From the NCBI RefSeq assembly GCF_042663225.1, contig NZ_JBHTAA010000001.1, positions 806,001-870,000 on the forward strand: 64,000 bases of DNA, in the 5' to 3' direction. The translations under genes were made by a program, and so were the position numbers. Source of the DNA: Haloferax namakaokahaiae (GTDB lineage: Archaea > Halobacteriota > Halobacteria > Halobacteriales > Haloferacaceae). Positions 25,055-32,769 of this stretch are shown here, in pieces; the stretch's first letter is position 1, and each line of letters starts with the position of its first letter. Below the pieces are notes generated by a model. It made no database searches, was not told where the DNA came from, and saw only the letters and a list, made by a program, of their open reading frames with translations.

Positions 25055-26206
25055 ATGCACGTCACCGACTACGAGTTGTTCGCCGTCCCCCCGCGGTGGC
25101 TGTTGCTCAAATTGGAGACGAGTGACGGACTCGTCGGCTGGGGCGAACCCATCGTCCAGGGCCGTCTCAGAACAGTTCGAGCGGCCGTTGAGGAACTCGT
25201 AGAGGTGTATCTCCTCGGGAAAGACCCGCTCCGAACCGGGTATCACTGGCGGAAGATGTACCAAGGCGGCTACTACCGGGGCGGACCAGTGCTCATGAGC
25301 GCCCTCGCCGGTATCGACCACGCGCTGTGGGACATCAAAGGAAAGCACTACGGCGCGCCGGTCTATGAGTTGCTCGGGGGCCACGTCCGCGACCAAGTGA
25401 TGGTCCACCAGTGGGTCGGTGGCGACTCGCCCGGCGAAGTCGCAAGCGAGGCTATCGAACGCCGGAATCAGGGCTACAAGGCCATCAAGATGAACGCGAC
25501 CGCCGAGTTCGCGCCGCTCGAACCACCGAGTGCGGTCGAAACCGCACGGAAGCGCGTCGCCGCGGTTCGCAAAGCCGTCGGCGACGACCTCCACGTCGGC
25601 GTCGATTTCCACGGGCGCGTCTCGAAGCCCATGGCGTCGCAACTCGTCGATGCGCTCGACCCCTACGGGCTGATGTTCATCGACCAACCCGTCTTACCCG
25701 AACATTCCGAACTCCTCGAATCGCTCGCCGAGCGAACGACGACGCCAATCGCCACTGGAGAGCGCTTCTACTCTCGGTACGACTTCAAACCACTCCTCAC
25801 GAACGGTGCCGTCTCGGTCATCCAACCGGATGTCACCCACGTCGGCGGGATAACCGAACTTCGGAAAGTGGCGACGATGGCCGACGCGTTCGACGTCGCC
25901 GTCGTGCCGCACTGCCCGCTGAGTCCGGTCGCCTTCGCGGCGAGTCTTCAGGTCGTCTTCGCCTCGCACAACGCCGTCATGCAAGAACAAGACCTCGGTC
26001 TCGACGACCCCACAGAGAGCGTCGGTCTCCGATACCTTGACGACCCCGAAACCTTCGACTTCCGAGACGGGTACGTCGCTCGCCCGCCCGACCCCGGACT
26101 GGGTATCGAAGTCGATGAAGAATACGTCCGCGAACGGTCACAGGCAGAAGTCAACTGGTACAACCCCGTCTGGCATCACGAAGACGGGGGCATCGCCGAG
26201 TGGTAG
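25055..26206 (+). CDS. D-galactonate dehydratase (enolase superfamily)
   Basis: 383 aa from the ATG at 25055. It follows E. coli DgoD closely in motif order: YRGGPVLMSALAGIDHALWDIKGK, VHQWVGGD, VDFHGRVS, ATGERFYSRYDF and VVPHCPLSPVA. Likely metal ligands are Asp184 and Glu236; catalytic histidines are His186 and His286. The third ligand, Glu in the usual FIEEP, is Asp210 here (FIDQP), a conservative change. It dehydrates galactonate to 2-keto-3-deoxygalactonate (De Ley-Doudoroff route). No KDGal kinase or aldolase lies in the window. Last gene of the operon. Confidence 0.88.
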   Translation: MHVTDYELFAVPPRWLLLKLETSDGLVGWGEPIVQGRLRTVRAAVEELVEVYLLGKDPLRTGYHWRKMYQGGYYRGGPVLMSALAGIDHALWDIKGKHYGAPVYELLGGHVRDQVMVHQWVGGDSPGEVASEAIERRNQGYKAIKMNATAEFAPLEPPSAVETARKRVAAVRKAVGDDLHVGVDFHGRVSKPMASQLVDALDPYGLMFIDQPVLPEHSELLESLAERTTTPIATGERFYSRYDFKPLLTNGAVSVIQPDVTHVGGITELRKVATMADAFDVAVVPHCPLSPVAFAASLQVVFASHNAVMQEQDLGLDDPTESVGLRYLDDPETFDFRDGYVARPPDPGLGIEVDEEYVRERSQAEVNWYNPVWHHEDGGIAEW

Positions 26207-26285
26207 CGGGCCTGCCAAAGCGTGAGGTTCTTTTGCCGTTGTCACCGACCGCTAGCCGGTGGCGATGAAGAAAGTTACCCCCTCT

Positions 26286-26331
26286 TAGCCCCTTGTGATG
26301 AGGACCTTTGGCCGAGCCACCATCTTACTGA
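26286..26331 (+). repeat. 46-bp direct repeat, copy A (left boundary)
   Basis: It matches 34527-34572 at 37 of 46 positions by hand alignment, in the same orientation and without gaps. The shared core includes TTGTGATGAGG and CCGAGCCACC. It begins 80 nt after the galactonate dehydratase stop. Confidence 0.75.
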
Positions 26332-26349
26332 AAACGTCGATAACATAGA

Positions 26350-26376
26350 GACAGGATAGCCTGAGATCTATCTGTC
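26350..26376 (+). other. Hairpin after repeat copy A
   Basis: GACAGGATAG (26350-26359) can pair with CTATCTGTC (26368-26376), with one bulged G and an 8-nt loop. It follows repeat A by 18 nt. It could be a transcript 3' end or part of a structured RNA. Confidence 0.45.
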
Positions 26377-26552
26377 CTCCGAAGTTGTGGTGTTTCTACA
26401 GTCTTCGAAGACTATTCTGTCGCGTGCTTCACAACGACGGGTTCGAGCCTGAGTCGATCCTCGGGGGTGAATGTTCCACTTCTTGACGTTGGGTCTCCGG
26501 AAACAGTGAGATTCCCCTTTTGGAGTCTCATCGTAGCCCTCCCGAGGCCCAG

Positions 26553-27632
26553 TCAGTTGGTTCGGAGCGTTACAGTTCTCGCTTCGTAGTCTTCGAGAAT
26601 CGCGTTCTGTCCGCCAACACTCACCTCACCATCGTCAGTCTCGAGGTACAGGCTTGTCTGTAGTGTGTACTCGTTGGTCGATGGTTCTACGAGTGCCTGA
26701 CAGACCCGGGTCACCTTTCCAGAGATTGTCTCTCCATCCGTCGTTTCGACATCGGCCCAGAGGTCTGTTCCCGCTTTCTTGTGGAGCATTGCTTGAAAGA
26801 CAGCCTGCCGGAACCAGTCGTACGTGGCCGGGAGGGGAGCAAGGTCAGTAATGAATATCTCTTCCCCAGCAGGCCAGTAGGCGCTGAAGAACATCCCGTG
26901 GATCGAACCTGCGAGGTGTCGCTCAGAAACCGCGACACCATCTCCAGTATCGTGTGTTCCGGACACCAAGAGAGCGTCTCCGACCAGTGCCGACTGGTGC
27001 GCCGTGGGTTTCGTTGACTGCGTATCTGTTGCAAACATAAATAAGATATTTTCGCTCCAGCAGCGAACGACATCCGCGACACCAACGTACCGCTCTGCTG
27101 CTTCTTCGACGTTCTCTACGTCTTGGACCAGAAGGAAAATCAGCAGGTCTCGCTCGGCTGCCGCCTCGAGTTCCGATTTGATTTCTGGATAGATGTCTTC
27201 TGGAATTGCAACGATAATCTCTCGCTGGGCTTTCGATATCGCTTCTCGAAGTCGTCTAATTGCAGTCTCCTGCGACTTTACCATCTTTAGTTCCGGCGTC
27301 TGCGGCTTCGTGTCGTTGAACCGATCTGTGAGGGCCGGTGTGATCGAGTCAATCCGGCTTGATAGGGCCGCCATCGACTCTTCTGGTGGAACAGCGCGGA
27401 TCGTTTTGGGCGAAGCATGGTCGTTGACCCGAACGAGACCTCGGTCTTCGAGTCGGTCAGTAATGGTGTAGACAGCCTGCTGTGAAACATCAGCTTCTTC
27501 GGAGATAGTACTGGTAGTCGCTTCGCCGAGAGATAATAACGCGAGATATACCTCAACCTCTTTCTCTGAGAATCCGAAGTCGCCCAGTTCCCGCCTGAGC
27601 TCCGCCCCGTCTCGTTCTCGGTGTGGTGACAT
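26553..27632 (-). CDS. TrmB-like sugar-sensing transcriptional regulator
   Basis: 359 aa from the ATG at 27632 (a GTG at 27653 is also in frame). The N-terminal winged helix is typical of TrmB: FGFSEKEVEVYLALLSLGEATTS, VSQQAVYTITDRLEDRGLV. A helical linker leads to a PLD-like/sugar-binding C-terminal domain (REAISKAQREIIVAIPEDI and later beta-rich regions). TrmB proteins repress maltose/trehalose ABC operons or act in wider sugar control. It sits at the end of this ABC operon with its own promoter. Codon use looks more AT-rich than neighbours. Confidence 0.9.
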   Translation of the reverse strand: MSPHRERDGAELRRELGDFGFSEKEVEVYLALLSLGEATTSTISEEADVSQQAVYTITDRLEDRGLVRVNDHASPKTIRAVPPEESMAALSSRIDSITPALTDRFNDTKPQTPELKMVKSQETAIRRLREAISKAQREIIVAIPEDIYPEIKSELEAAAERDLLIFLLVQDVENVEEAAERYVGVADVVRCWSENILFMFATDTQSTKPTAHQSALVGDALLVSGTHDTGDGVAVSERHLAGSIHGMFFSAYWPAGEEIFITDLAPLPATYDWFRQAVFQAMLHKKAGTDLWADVETTDGETISGKVTRVCQALVEPSTNEYTLQTSLYLETDDGEVSVGGQNAILEDYEARTVTLRTN

Positions 27633-27653
27633 TATCTTGCTAGTTGGGTTCAC

Positions 27654-27661
27654 TAATAATT
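27654..27661 (-). promoter_or_regulatory. TATA box of the trmB-like gene
   Basis: On the minus strand this reads AATTATTA, centred about 26 nt before the ATG at 27632. This supports a leaderless start there rather than the upstream GTG at 27653. Confidence 0.5.
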
Positions 27662-27717
27662 TGATTGTTCATTCATCCACGGCCGTGGTGGTAGTCGGTC
27701 TGGGTGGTCTCTGTCCT

Positions 27718-27918
27718 TCAGAGAAGTTGTCGTTCGGACTCGTTGAGTTCCTGCTGCTCTTCTTCGGTCCGCTGCAGTCTCCACCCACGGACGGTCCGGC
27801 GAAATTTCGGGGCGTACGTGTTGCGGCAGTCGCGGGAAAACGCGTAGATTCCGTAGACCCAAAAGAAGAACAGCAGGGAGACTGCGCTCACATAGAACAG
27901 AGCAAGTGCATCGACCAT
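27718..27918 (-). CDS. Small membrane protein of the sugar ABC operon
   Basis: 66 aa. An N-terminal membrane helix (ALALFYVSAVSLLFFFWVYGIYAF) is followed by a basic, then Glu/Gln-rich cytoplasmic tail. The ATG lies 2 nt after the ATPase stop, so it is very likely translationally coupled to it. No known family was recognised. Position suggests an accessory subunit or regulator of the transporter, comparable in placement to small ABC-associated membrane proteins, but this is only inference. Confidence 0.72.
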   Translation of the reverse strand: MVDALALFYVSAVSLLFFFWVYGIYAFSRDCRNTYAPKFRRTVRGWRLQRTEEEQQELNESERQLL

Positions 27919-27920
27919 GG

Positions 27921-29102
27921 TCAGTCCTCTGTCGTAGCACGCTCGCCTAACGTGCTTTTCGCTGGAGGAGAAACGAGAGAGTGACAGATTGCCTCACTGG
28001 TGTTCTGGTCGAACAGATGGAGGTTCGACCGGTCGAAAAAGACCTCCACGTGTTCTTCTTCGGAGATATCGATATCAGGATCGACGCTCATCAGCAACTG
28101 GTCGGACTTCTGTGGTCCTTCCTTCATCGAAGTGGTTTTCCGGTCACCATGTGCCAAATAGACGAATATCTCGTCACCCATCGGCTCCATGACATCGGTG
28201 GTCGTGTCGATTTGCGTTGTCGGGTGATCGACGCCGATGGTTTGGTCGGTGAGATAGACATCTTCGGGGCGAACCCCGAGAGTCACAGCTGACCCCACTG
28301 AAACGCCGAAGTCTGTGGGGTCAAACTCGACCGAAACAAACTCCGACGTGAATCCGCGTTCCGTAATCTCACCCTCGATGAAATTCATCGACGGCGACCC
28401 GATGAACCCGGCGACGAACTGGTTCGCTGGCTCGTTGTAACAGGTCAGTGGTGGTGCAATTTGTTGGAGCCGACCGTCGTTGAGAACTGCAATTCGGTCG
28501 GACATCGTCATCGCTTCCGCCTGATCGTGAGTGACGTAGATGATGGTCGTTCCCAGTTCCTTGTGGAGTCGCTGCAGTTCTGTCCGCATATGGACGCGAA
28601 GTTTCGCATCGAGATTCGCAAGCGGTTCGTCCATCAAGAATGCTTCTGGGTCACGGACGATTGCCCGACCAATGGCGACACGTTGGCGTTGGCCACCAGA
28701 CAACTCTGACGGCTTGCGGTCCAACAGATCACCGATTTGGAGGATGTCTGCCGCCCGCTCGACTCGGCGGTCTATTTCTTCTTTCTCGAAGTTACGGAGC
28801 CGCAGTCCGAAACTTACGTTGTCGTACACATCCATGTGGGGGAACAGTGCGATGTTTTGGAAGACCATCGCAATCCCCCGGTCTTTTGGGGGAAGGTTCG
28901 TGACATCCTTTCCACCGATAGTCACCTCACCTCCAGTGGGTAATGTGAGCCCGGCGATTGTCTCCATCGTCGTTGACTTGCCACAGCCAGATGGCCCGAC
29001 GAGACAGACGAACTCGCCGTCCTGGATGTCTAGGTTCATGTCCTTAACTGCCGTTACGTCGTCGTATTCCTTCGTCACGCGTTTGAGTGTAACATTTCCC
29101 AT
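27921..29102 (-). CDS. Sugar ABC transporter ATP-binding protein (MalK-like)
   Basis: 393 aa with Walker A GPSGCGKST, Q-loop FQNIALFPHMD, signature LSGGQRQR, Walker B FLMDEPLANLD and H-loop THDQAEAM. The TOBE-type C-terminal domain has the LGVRPEDVYL and VMEPMGDEIFVYLA segments. It is the ATPase for the two permeases encoded upstream. The start lies 6 nt after the MalG-like stop. Confidence 0.94.
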   Translation of the reverse strand: MGNVTLKRVTKEYDDVTAVKDMNLDIQDGEFVCLVGPSGCGKSTTMETIAGLTLPTGGEVTIGGKDVTNLPPKDRGIAMVFQNIALFPHMDVYDNVSFGLRLRNFEKEEIDRRVERAADILQIGDLLDRKPSELSGGQRQRVAIGRAIVRDPEAFLMDEPLANLDAKLRVHMRTELQRLHKELGTTIIYVTHDQAEAMTMSDRIAVLNDGRLQQIAPPLTCYNEPANQFVAGFIGSPSMNFIEGEITERGFTSEFVSVEFDPTDFGVSVGSAVTLGVRPEDVYLTDQTIGVDHPTTQIDTTTDVMEPMGDEIFVYLAHGDRKTTSMKEGPQKSDQLLMSVDPDIDISEEEHVEVFFDRSNLHLFDQNTSEAICHSLVSPPAKSTLGERATTED

Positions 29103-29108
29103 GGTTGG

Positions 29109-30038
29109 TTACTCCTTGACCGCACCTGCGGTGAGACCGCTCACGATTTTCTCCTGTGCGACGACCACGATGAGAGCGACGGGGAGTATTCCGACGAGGC
29201 TCGCGGCCGCCATGTAGTTGTACAGACTGGTGTATTGGCTCTGGAACGCCAGAATCCCCCAGACGAGTGGGGCACCGTTCTCAGGCTGTCCTGTCGTCAT
29301 CAAGAACGAGAAGAAGAACTCGTTGTAGACGGCGATGAACGTCAGAATTCCGGCAGTCGAGAGTCCAGGTGCAGAGAGCGGCATTATCACCCGAAACAGT
29401 GCACCGAGTCGAGTCGTCCCCTCGACACGTGCTGCATCTTCGAGTCCATCCGGAATCTGACTGTAGAACGTCGTCAGGATGAACACCGAGAGCGGCAAGA
29501 ACAATCCACTGAAGGGGACGATAATCGCACCCACCGTGTTGAACAGGTCAGGACTTGGAACCCCGAAGACCACCATGTTCCCGGTGAACAGCTTAAACAG
29601 GGGGAGCACGAACGCCGCCGGTGGGAAAAACGAGATAATCAACAAGAGTAGAAGTAACCCACCCTTCCCGCGGAACTCGAGTCGTCCGAACGCATATCCT
29701 GCGAGACTCGAGACGATCAGTACGTACGCGGTCGTCGTCACGGCGATGACGAAACTATTCATCATGTACAGGTGTAGCGGGACCGTTTCCCACATCTCGA
29801 CGAACACGGAGATGTTGAATCCGCGCGGGAAGATTCCCATGTTCACGATGAGGTCGTTTGGTGTGAGTGCCAACACCACGAGCCAGTAGATGGGGAACAG
29901 CGTCGTGAACATGAAAAAGATGAGCGCGACGTAAAACATCGCTCTGTGTACCTTCCCTGGGTTCTCGATGGCACTTTTGACCCAGTTAGTGAGCAGACCG
30001 CCTTCGCTTTGCGCGTCGGAATCGTGTGCGGTTGCCAT
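29109..30038 (-). CDS. Sugar ABC transporter permease, MalG-like
   Basis: 309 aa with a hydrophilic N-terminus and six membrane helices. The EAA loop is LEDAARVEGTTRLGALFRVIMP, followed by APGLSTAGILTF. The short C-terminus ends SGLTAGAVKE, as is usual for MalG proteins. Its ATG lies one base after the MalF-like stop. It forms the transmembrane pore with the MalF-like partner. Confidence 0.92.
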   Translation of the reverse strand: MATAHDSDAQSEGGLLTNWVKSAIENPGKVHRAMFYVALIFFMFTTLFPIYWLVVLALTPNDLIVNMGIFPRGFNISVFVEMWETVPLHLYMMNSFVIAVTTTAYVLIVSSLAGYAFGRLEFRGKGGLLLLLLIISFFPPAAFVLPLFKLFTGNMVVFGVPSPDLFNTVGAIIVPFSGLFLPLSVFILTTFYSQIPDGLEDAARVEGTTRLGALFRVIMPLSAPGLSTAGILTFIAVYNEFFFSFLMTTGQPENGAPLVWGILAFQSQYTSLYNYMAAASLVGILPVALIVVVAQEKIVSGLTAGAVKE

Positions 30039-30039
30039 T

Positions 30040-31002
30040 TCAGACGCTCCCTCCGATTCCGCGCAGACTATCGACGAACTTCACAAGGTACACCACGATG
30101 AACGCGCTGATTACCAGCGCTGTGAGGAACGCCAGCGTTGCGGACGTTCCGTACCGGTTCGATCGGAAAGCAGAGATGACGAGACAGGTCATCGAAGGCA
30201 CTGTCCGACAGCTAGAGAGCACCTCGATGACGCCGTACACCTTCAGCGCACCTAACGTTCGAAACAGCATCCCGACGAGTACTGCGGGCAGCACGAGCGG
30301 GAAGGTGATTAGCCTGAACCGCTGCCACGCAGTTGCACCCGCAACCTTACTGACATCGTAGAGGCTTCGGTCGATGCTCTGCATCCCTGCGAGGATTATC
30401 AACGCCATGAATGCACTCGTCTTCCACGCGTCGGTGAGGGTGACGAGTATCAACGAGTCTTGGGTGTTCGCCAGCGGTGTGGACGAGAAGATTCCAATGT
30501 CCTGCAGCGGGGCGACGAGAAATCCGATGCTCGGTTCGAACAGGAGATAAAACATCATCCCCTGTACGACAACCGGCACAGCCCATGGGAGGATAATTGC
30601 CATCCGAACCCACGCACGGCCGCGGAATTCTTGATCGAGAAGGAGTGCCTGTGCGAGCCCGATAATCGTTTCGAGGGTGACGCTCCCGAGCGTGAAGACG
30701 ACGGTGAGGCCGACGGCGTACCAGAACGACCCTGGAAGCACCGCGTTGCGCTGGCCGGTGAGAACCGCGGCGTAGTTCTCGGTACCGACGAAGTCACCGA
30801 CGCTGACGCCCGACAGTGCGTCTGCGTGGAGCGACATGGCGAACGTGTCCACGAGTGGCCAGAGCGCGACCACACCGACCATCAAGAACGCTGGGACGAC
30901 GAGCAGATACGCATACAGCTCTTCGGGCAACGTCTCGATCTTGTTGGCGAGGGCGTAATCCGGACGCGGGAGAGTCCTCGATTGTTTGTGTTCGGTTGCC
31001 AT
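30040..31002 (-). CDS. Sugar ABC transporter permease, MalF-like (divergent)
   Basis: 320 aa with an N-terminal cytoplasmic segment and six helices. The EAA-like loop is YDVSKVAGATAWQRFRLITFP, where the canonical E-A-A is replaced by D-V-S. The usual GGPG loop is absent; that part reads LSSCRTVPSMTC. The frame is continuous and no alternative frame restores GGPG, so this is probably a real subfamily difference rather than a frameshift. It starts 9 nt after the binding-protein stop. Confidence 0.88.
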   Translation of the reverse strand: MATEHKQSRTLPRPDYALANKIETLPEELYAYLLVVPAFLMVGVVALWPLVDTFAMSLHADALSGVSVGDFVGTENYAAVLTGQRNAVLPGSFWYAVGLTVVFTLGSVTLETIIGLAQALLLDQEFRGRAWVRMAIILPWAVPVVVQGMMFYLLFEPSIGFLVAPLQDIGIFSSTPLANTQDSLILVTLTDAWKTSAFMALIILAGMQSIDRSLYDVSKVAGATAWQRFRLITFPLVLPAVLVGMLFRTLGALKVYGVIEVLSSCRTVPSMTCLVISAFRSNRYGTSATLAFLTALVISAFIVVYLVKFVDSLRGIGGSV

Positions 31003-31011
31003 TGGACTCGA

Positions 31012-32490
31012 TTAGACCGACTGCTCCTCGATGTCTTTCAGCTTCGACGCGAGCGCGTCCATCGCTTCTTGCGGCGATTGGCTGCTCCCTTCCTGAAGCG
31101 CCTTGTTCACCGCACTGGCGATGGCACCCGACTGGTCGGGCCACGCAGTCGTCACCGGACGTGGAATTGCGTTGCTCCCAGCAGTTTGCAGGGCATCCAT
31201 ATACCGACCCATAACCGGGACGTTTCGTGCTTCATCAGAGTTGAAAACCGATGGCTTTGGCGGCAGGAGGCCGAGATTCTCGAACTGCCACAGCATGAAG
31301 TCCTCGGACATCTTCGCTTTCAGGACTTCGACAACCACGTCTTTCTTCTGCGAGTTCGGGTTCACCACAGAGTTCCACCCGCCGAGTGCGGATGCAGAGC
31401 CACCGGTGCCACTGAATTGAGCGTCATCAGTCGAAACACCGTACGGGAGCGGCATCACGCCGAGTTTTTCGCCGAGTTCCTCTTCGGCTCCGTTTATCGC
31501 AATCGAGTACGGCCAATTGCGGTGCATGACCGCATTGCCGTTGGTGAATGGCTTCCGTGAGGTTTCTTCGGTCCAGCCGAGGGTCGCGGCAGGGGAGATG
31601 CCACCAGTGATGTCCATCCCGTGCTTGTCGTCGTTCCCGTGGATGAACGACCGAACCATTCTGATAGCCTCGACAGCACCTTCTTCGTTGACTGTGACCG
31701 GGCGCTCGTTGACCGGCCCAAAGAGGTTTTCCGCACCGCCGAAGTACGCACCACCCCACGTCGTCATCCACTCGTTGAAGTCACAGCACGACAGACCCCC
31801 GTAGCTGTCCGCTTGGAAGGTATACCCGTACTCGACGTCGTTTTGCGCCATCACGTCGGCGGTGATTTCAGCGAACCGTTCCCAAGATATCGGTTCAGTT
31901 TGCCACCCTTCAGTGTCGTAGCCAGCGGCCTCGACGAGGTCTTTGCGATACTGTATCGTCGGGAAATCCGGGAACTCTGGGATTCCGTACAGCGTGCCAT
32001 CAAGTGAACTTGCCGAGGCCACGCTCGCCGAGAAGTAGTCGTTCTTGACGGTACTGAGCGTGCTGTCGTCTAAGAGTTCTTCGAGGTTCTGAACTTGACC
32101 CCGCTGAATGAACGGAATCGTCCAGCCGGAATCCATGCTGAAGATATCGGGTTCTTCTCGCCCTGCTGACAGCCACGTCCGGTACTGATTGAGTAACTGG
32201 TCCGTCGTCGAGGGCCCGTCAACAATCTCGACGTAGATGTCTTCGGACAACCCCGCGTTCCAGAGTTGTTCTCGAATTTGGTCTTTGACCGCTGGTGGTT
32301 CGTTGGACCCGACGCCAGAATACTGCCGAACGACCGTTTGACCAGACTCTGCGTTCTCGGGCTTGTCTCCGCCTCCACTGCCGACACATCCAGCGATACC
32401 TGCCACGCCGCTCGTCGCGCCGACTGCTTTGATGAATCGTCGGCGGGTGACTGCTGACCGCCTTCGAGTGCCATTGCGATTGTCTCTCAT
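31012..32490 (-). CDS. Sugar ABC transporter solute-binding lipoprotein (Tat-exported)
   Basis: 492 aa. The Tat motif TRRRFIK is followed by a hydrophobic stretch and the lipobox IAGC. The rest is a family-1 sugar-binding protein, with a FSMDSGWTIPFIQRG region and a long MalE-like C-terminal lobe. It is first in the operon that runs binding protein, MalF, MalG, ATPase, small membrane protein. The divergent alpha-glucosidase and the TrmB-type regulator suggest a maltose- or trehalose-type ligand. Confidence 0.92.
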   Translation of the reverse strand: MRDNRNGTRRRSAVTRRRFIKAVGATSGVAGIAGCVGSGGGDKPENAESGQTVVRQYSGVGSNEPPAVKDQIREQLWNAGLSEDIYVEIVDGPSTTDQLLNQYRTWLSAGREEPDIFSMDSGWTIPFIQRGQVQNLEELLDDSTLSTVKNDYFSASVASASSLDGTLYGIPEFPDFPTIQYRKDLVEAAGYDTEGWQTEPISWERFAEITADVMAQNDVEYGYTFQADSYGGLSCCDFNEWMTTWGGAYFGGAENLFGPVNERPVTVNEEGAVEAIRMVRSFIHGNDDKHGMDITGGISPAATLGWTEETSRKPFTNGNAVMHRNWPYSIAINGAEEELGEKLGVMPLPYGVSTDDAQFSGTGGSASALGGWNSVVNPNSQKKDVVVEVLKAKMSEDFMLWQFENLGLLPPKPSVFNSDEARNVPVMGRYMDALQTAGSNAIPRPVTTAWPDQSGAIASAVNKALQEGSSQSPQEAMDALASKLKDIEEQSV

Positions 32491-32631
32491 AACTCATCTA
32501 CAATTGTGACATACCTCGTAATAAAAATTCTAAATCAAGCAGTTGATTAAGATTCTGAATAATTTTAAGTACGATACTCTCTTCTGCTCTAATAGGCGGT
32601 ATCAGTACTGCTCCCCGGCAAATTCAGCACC
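32491..32631. promoter_or_regulatory. AT-rich divergent promoter region
   Basis: The stretch around 32515-32580 is unusually AT-rich for this window. Minus-strand TTTTTATTA (about 32518-32527) is a TATA candidate for the binding-protein gene. Plus-strand ATTTTAAG (32562-32569) is one for the rightward transcript. Both sugar genes and a 45-codon ORF could be controlled here. Confidence 0.5.
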
Positions 32632-32769
32632 ATGAATGCATTACCAATCAGTCGAAAACTGCAGACGAGTCCCCATTTTGGACTCACGTGGAATGTGACA
32701 TCAACGGCATCGTACACTGATTTCGAGGATATTGAGCTACACACTTGCACCAGACCAGGTGATAGGTGA
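32632..32769 (+). CDS. Possible 45-codon upstream ORF overlapping the alpha-glucosidase start
   Basis: An ATG at 32632 opens 45 codons that end in TGA at 32767-32769; the last base is the A of the alpha-glucosidase ATG (TGATG). The predicted peptide starts MNALPISRKLQ and has no recognised domain. A TATA-like box at 32562-32569 would give it a leader of about 40 nt. It may be a coupling leader peptide or chance. A second TATA-like GATATTG near 32735 could serve the glucosidase directly. Confidence 0.3.
   Translation: MNALPISRKLQTSPHFGLTWNVTSTASYTDFEDIELHTCTRPGDR

Larger units (their letters stand above)
26207..26552. other. 346-nt gene-free gap between sugar clusters
   Basis: No ORF is supported. 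It contains a small stem (CACCG/CGGTG at 26243-26261), direct repeat copy A (26286-26331) and a bulged hairpin (26350-26376). Base composition is lower in GC than the galactonate operon. It marks the boundary between the two sugar gene clusters. Confidence 0.7.

Noticed and set aside
26207..26552. tRNA gene or attachment site inside the gap next to repeat A
   Set aside because: No cloverleaf, anticodon arm or CCA-type acceptor could be folded by eye, and no integrase gene lies nearby.
30150..30260. Frameshift in the MalF-like permease
   Set aside because: The region lacks the GGPG motif, but neither other frame restores it and both contain stops nearby; the downstream helices remain in frame.
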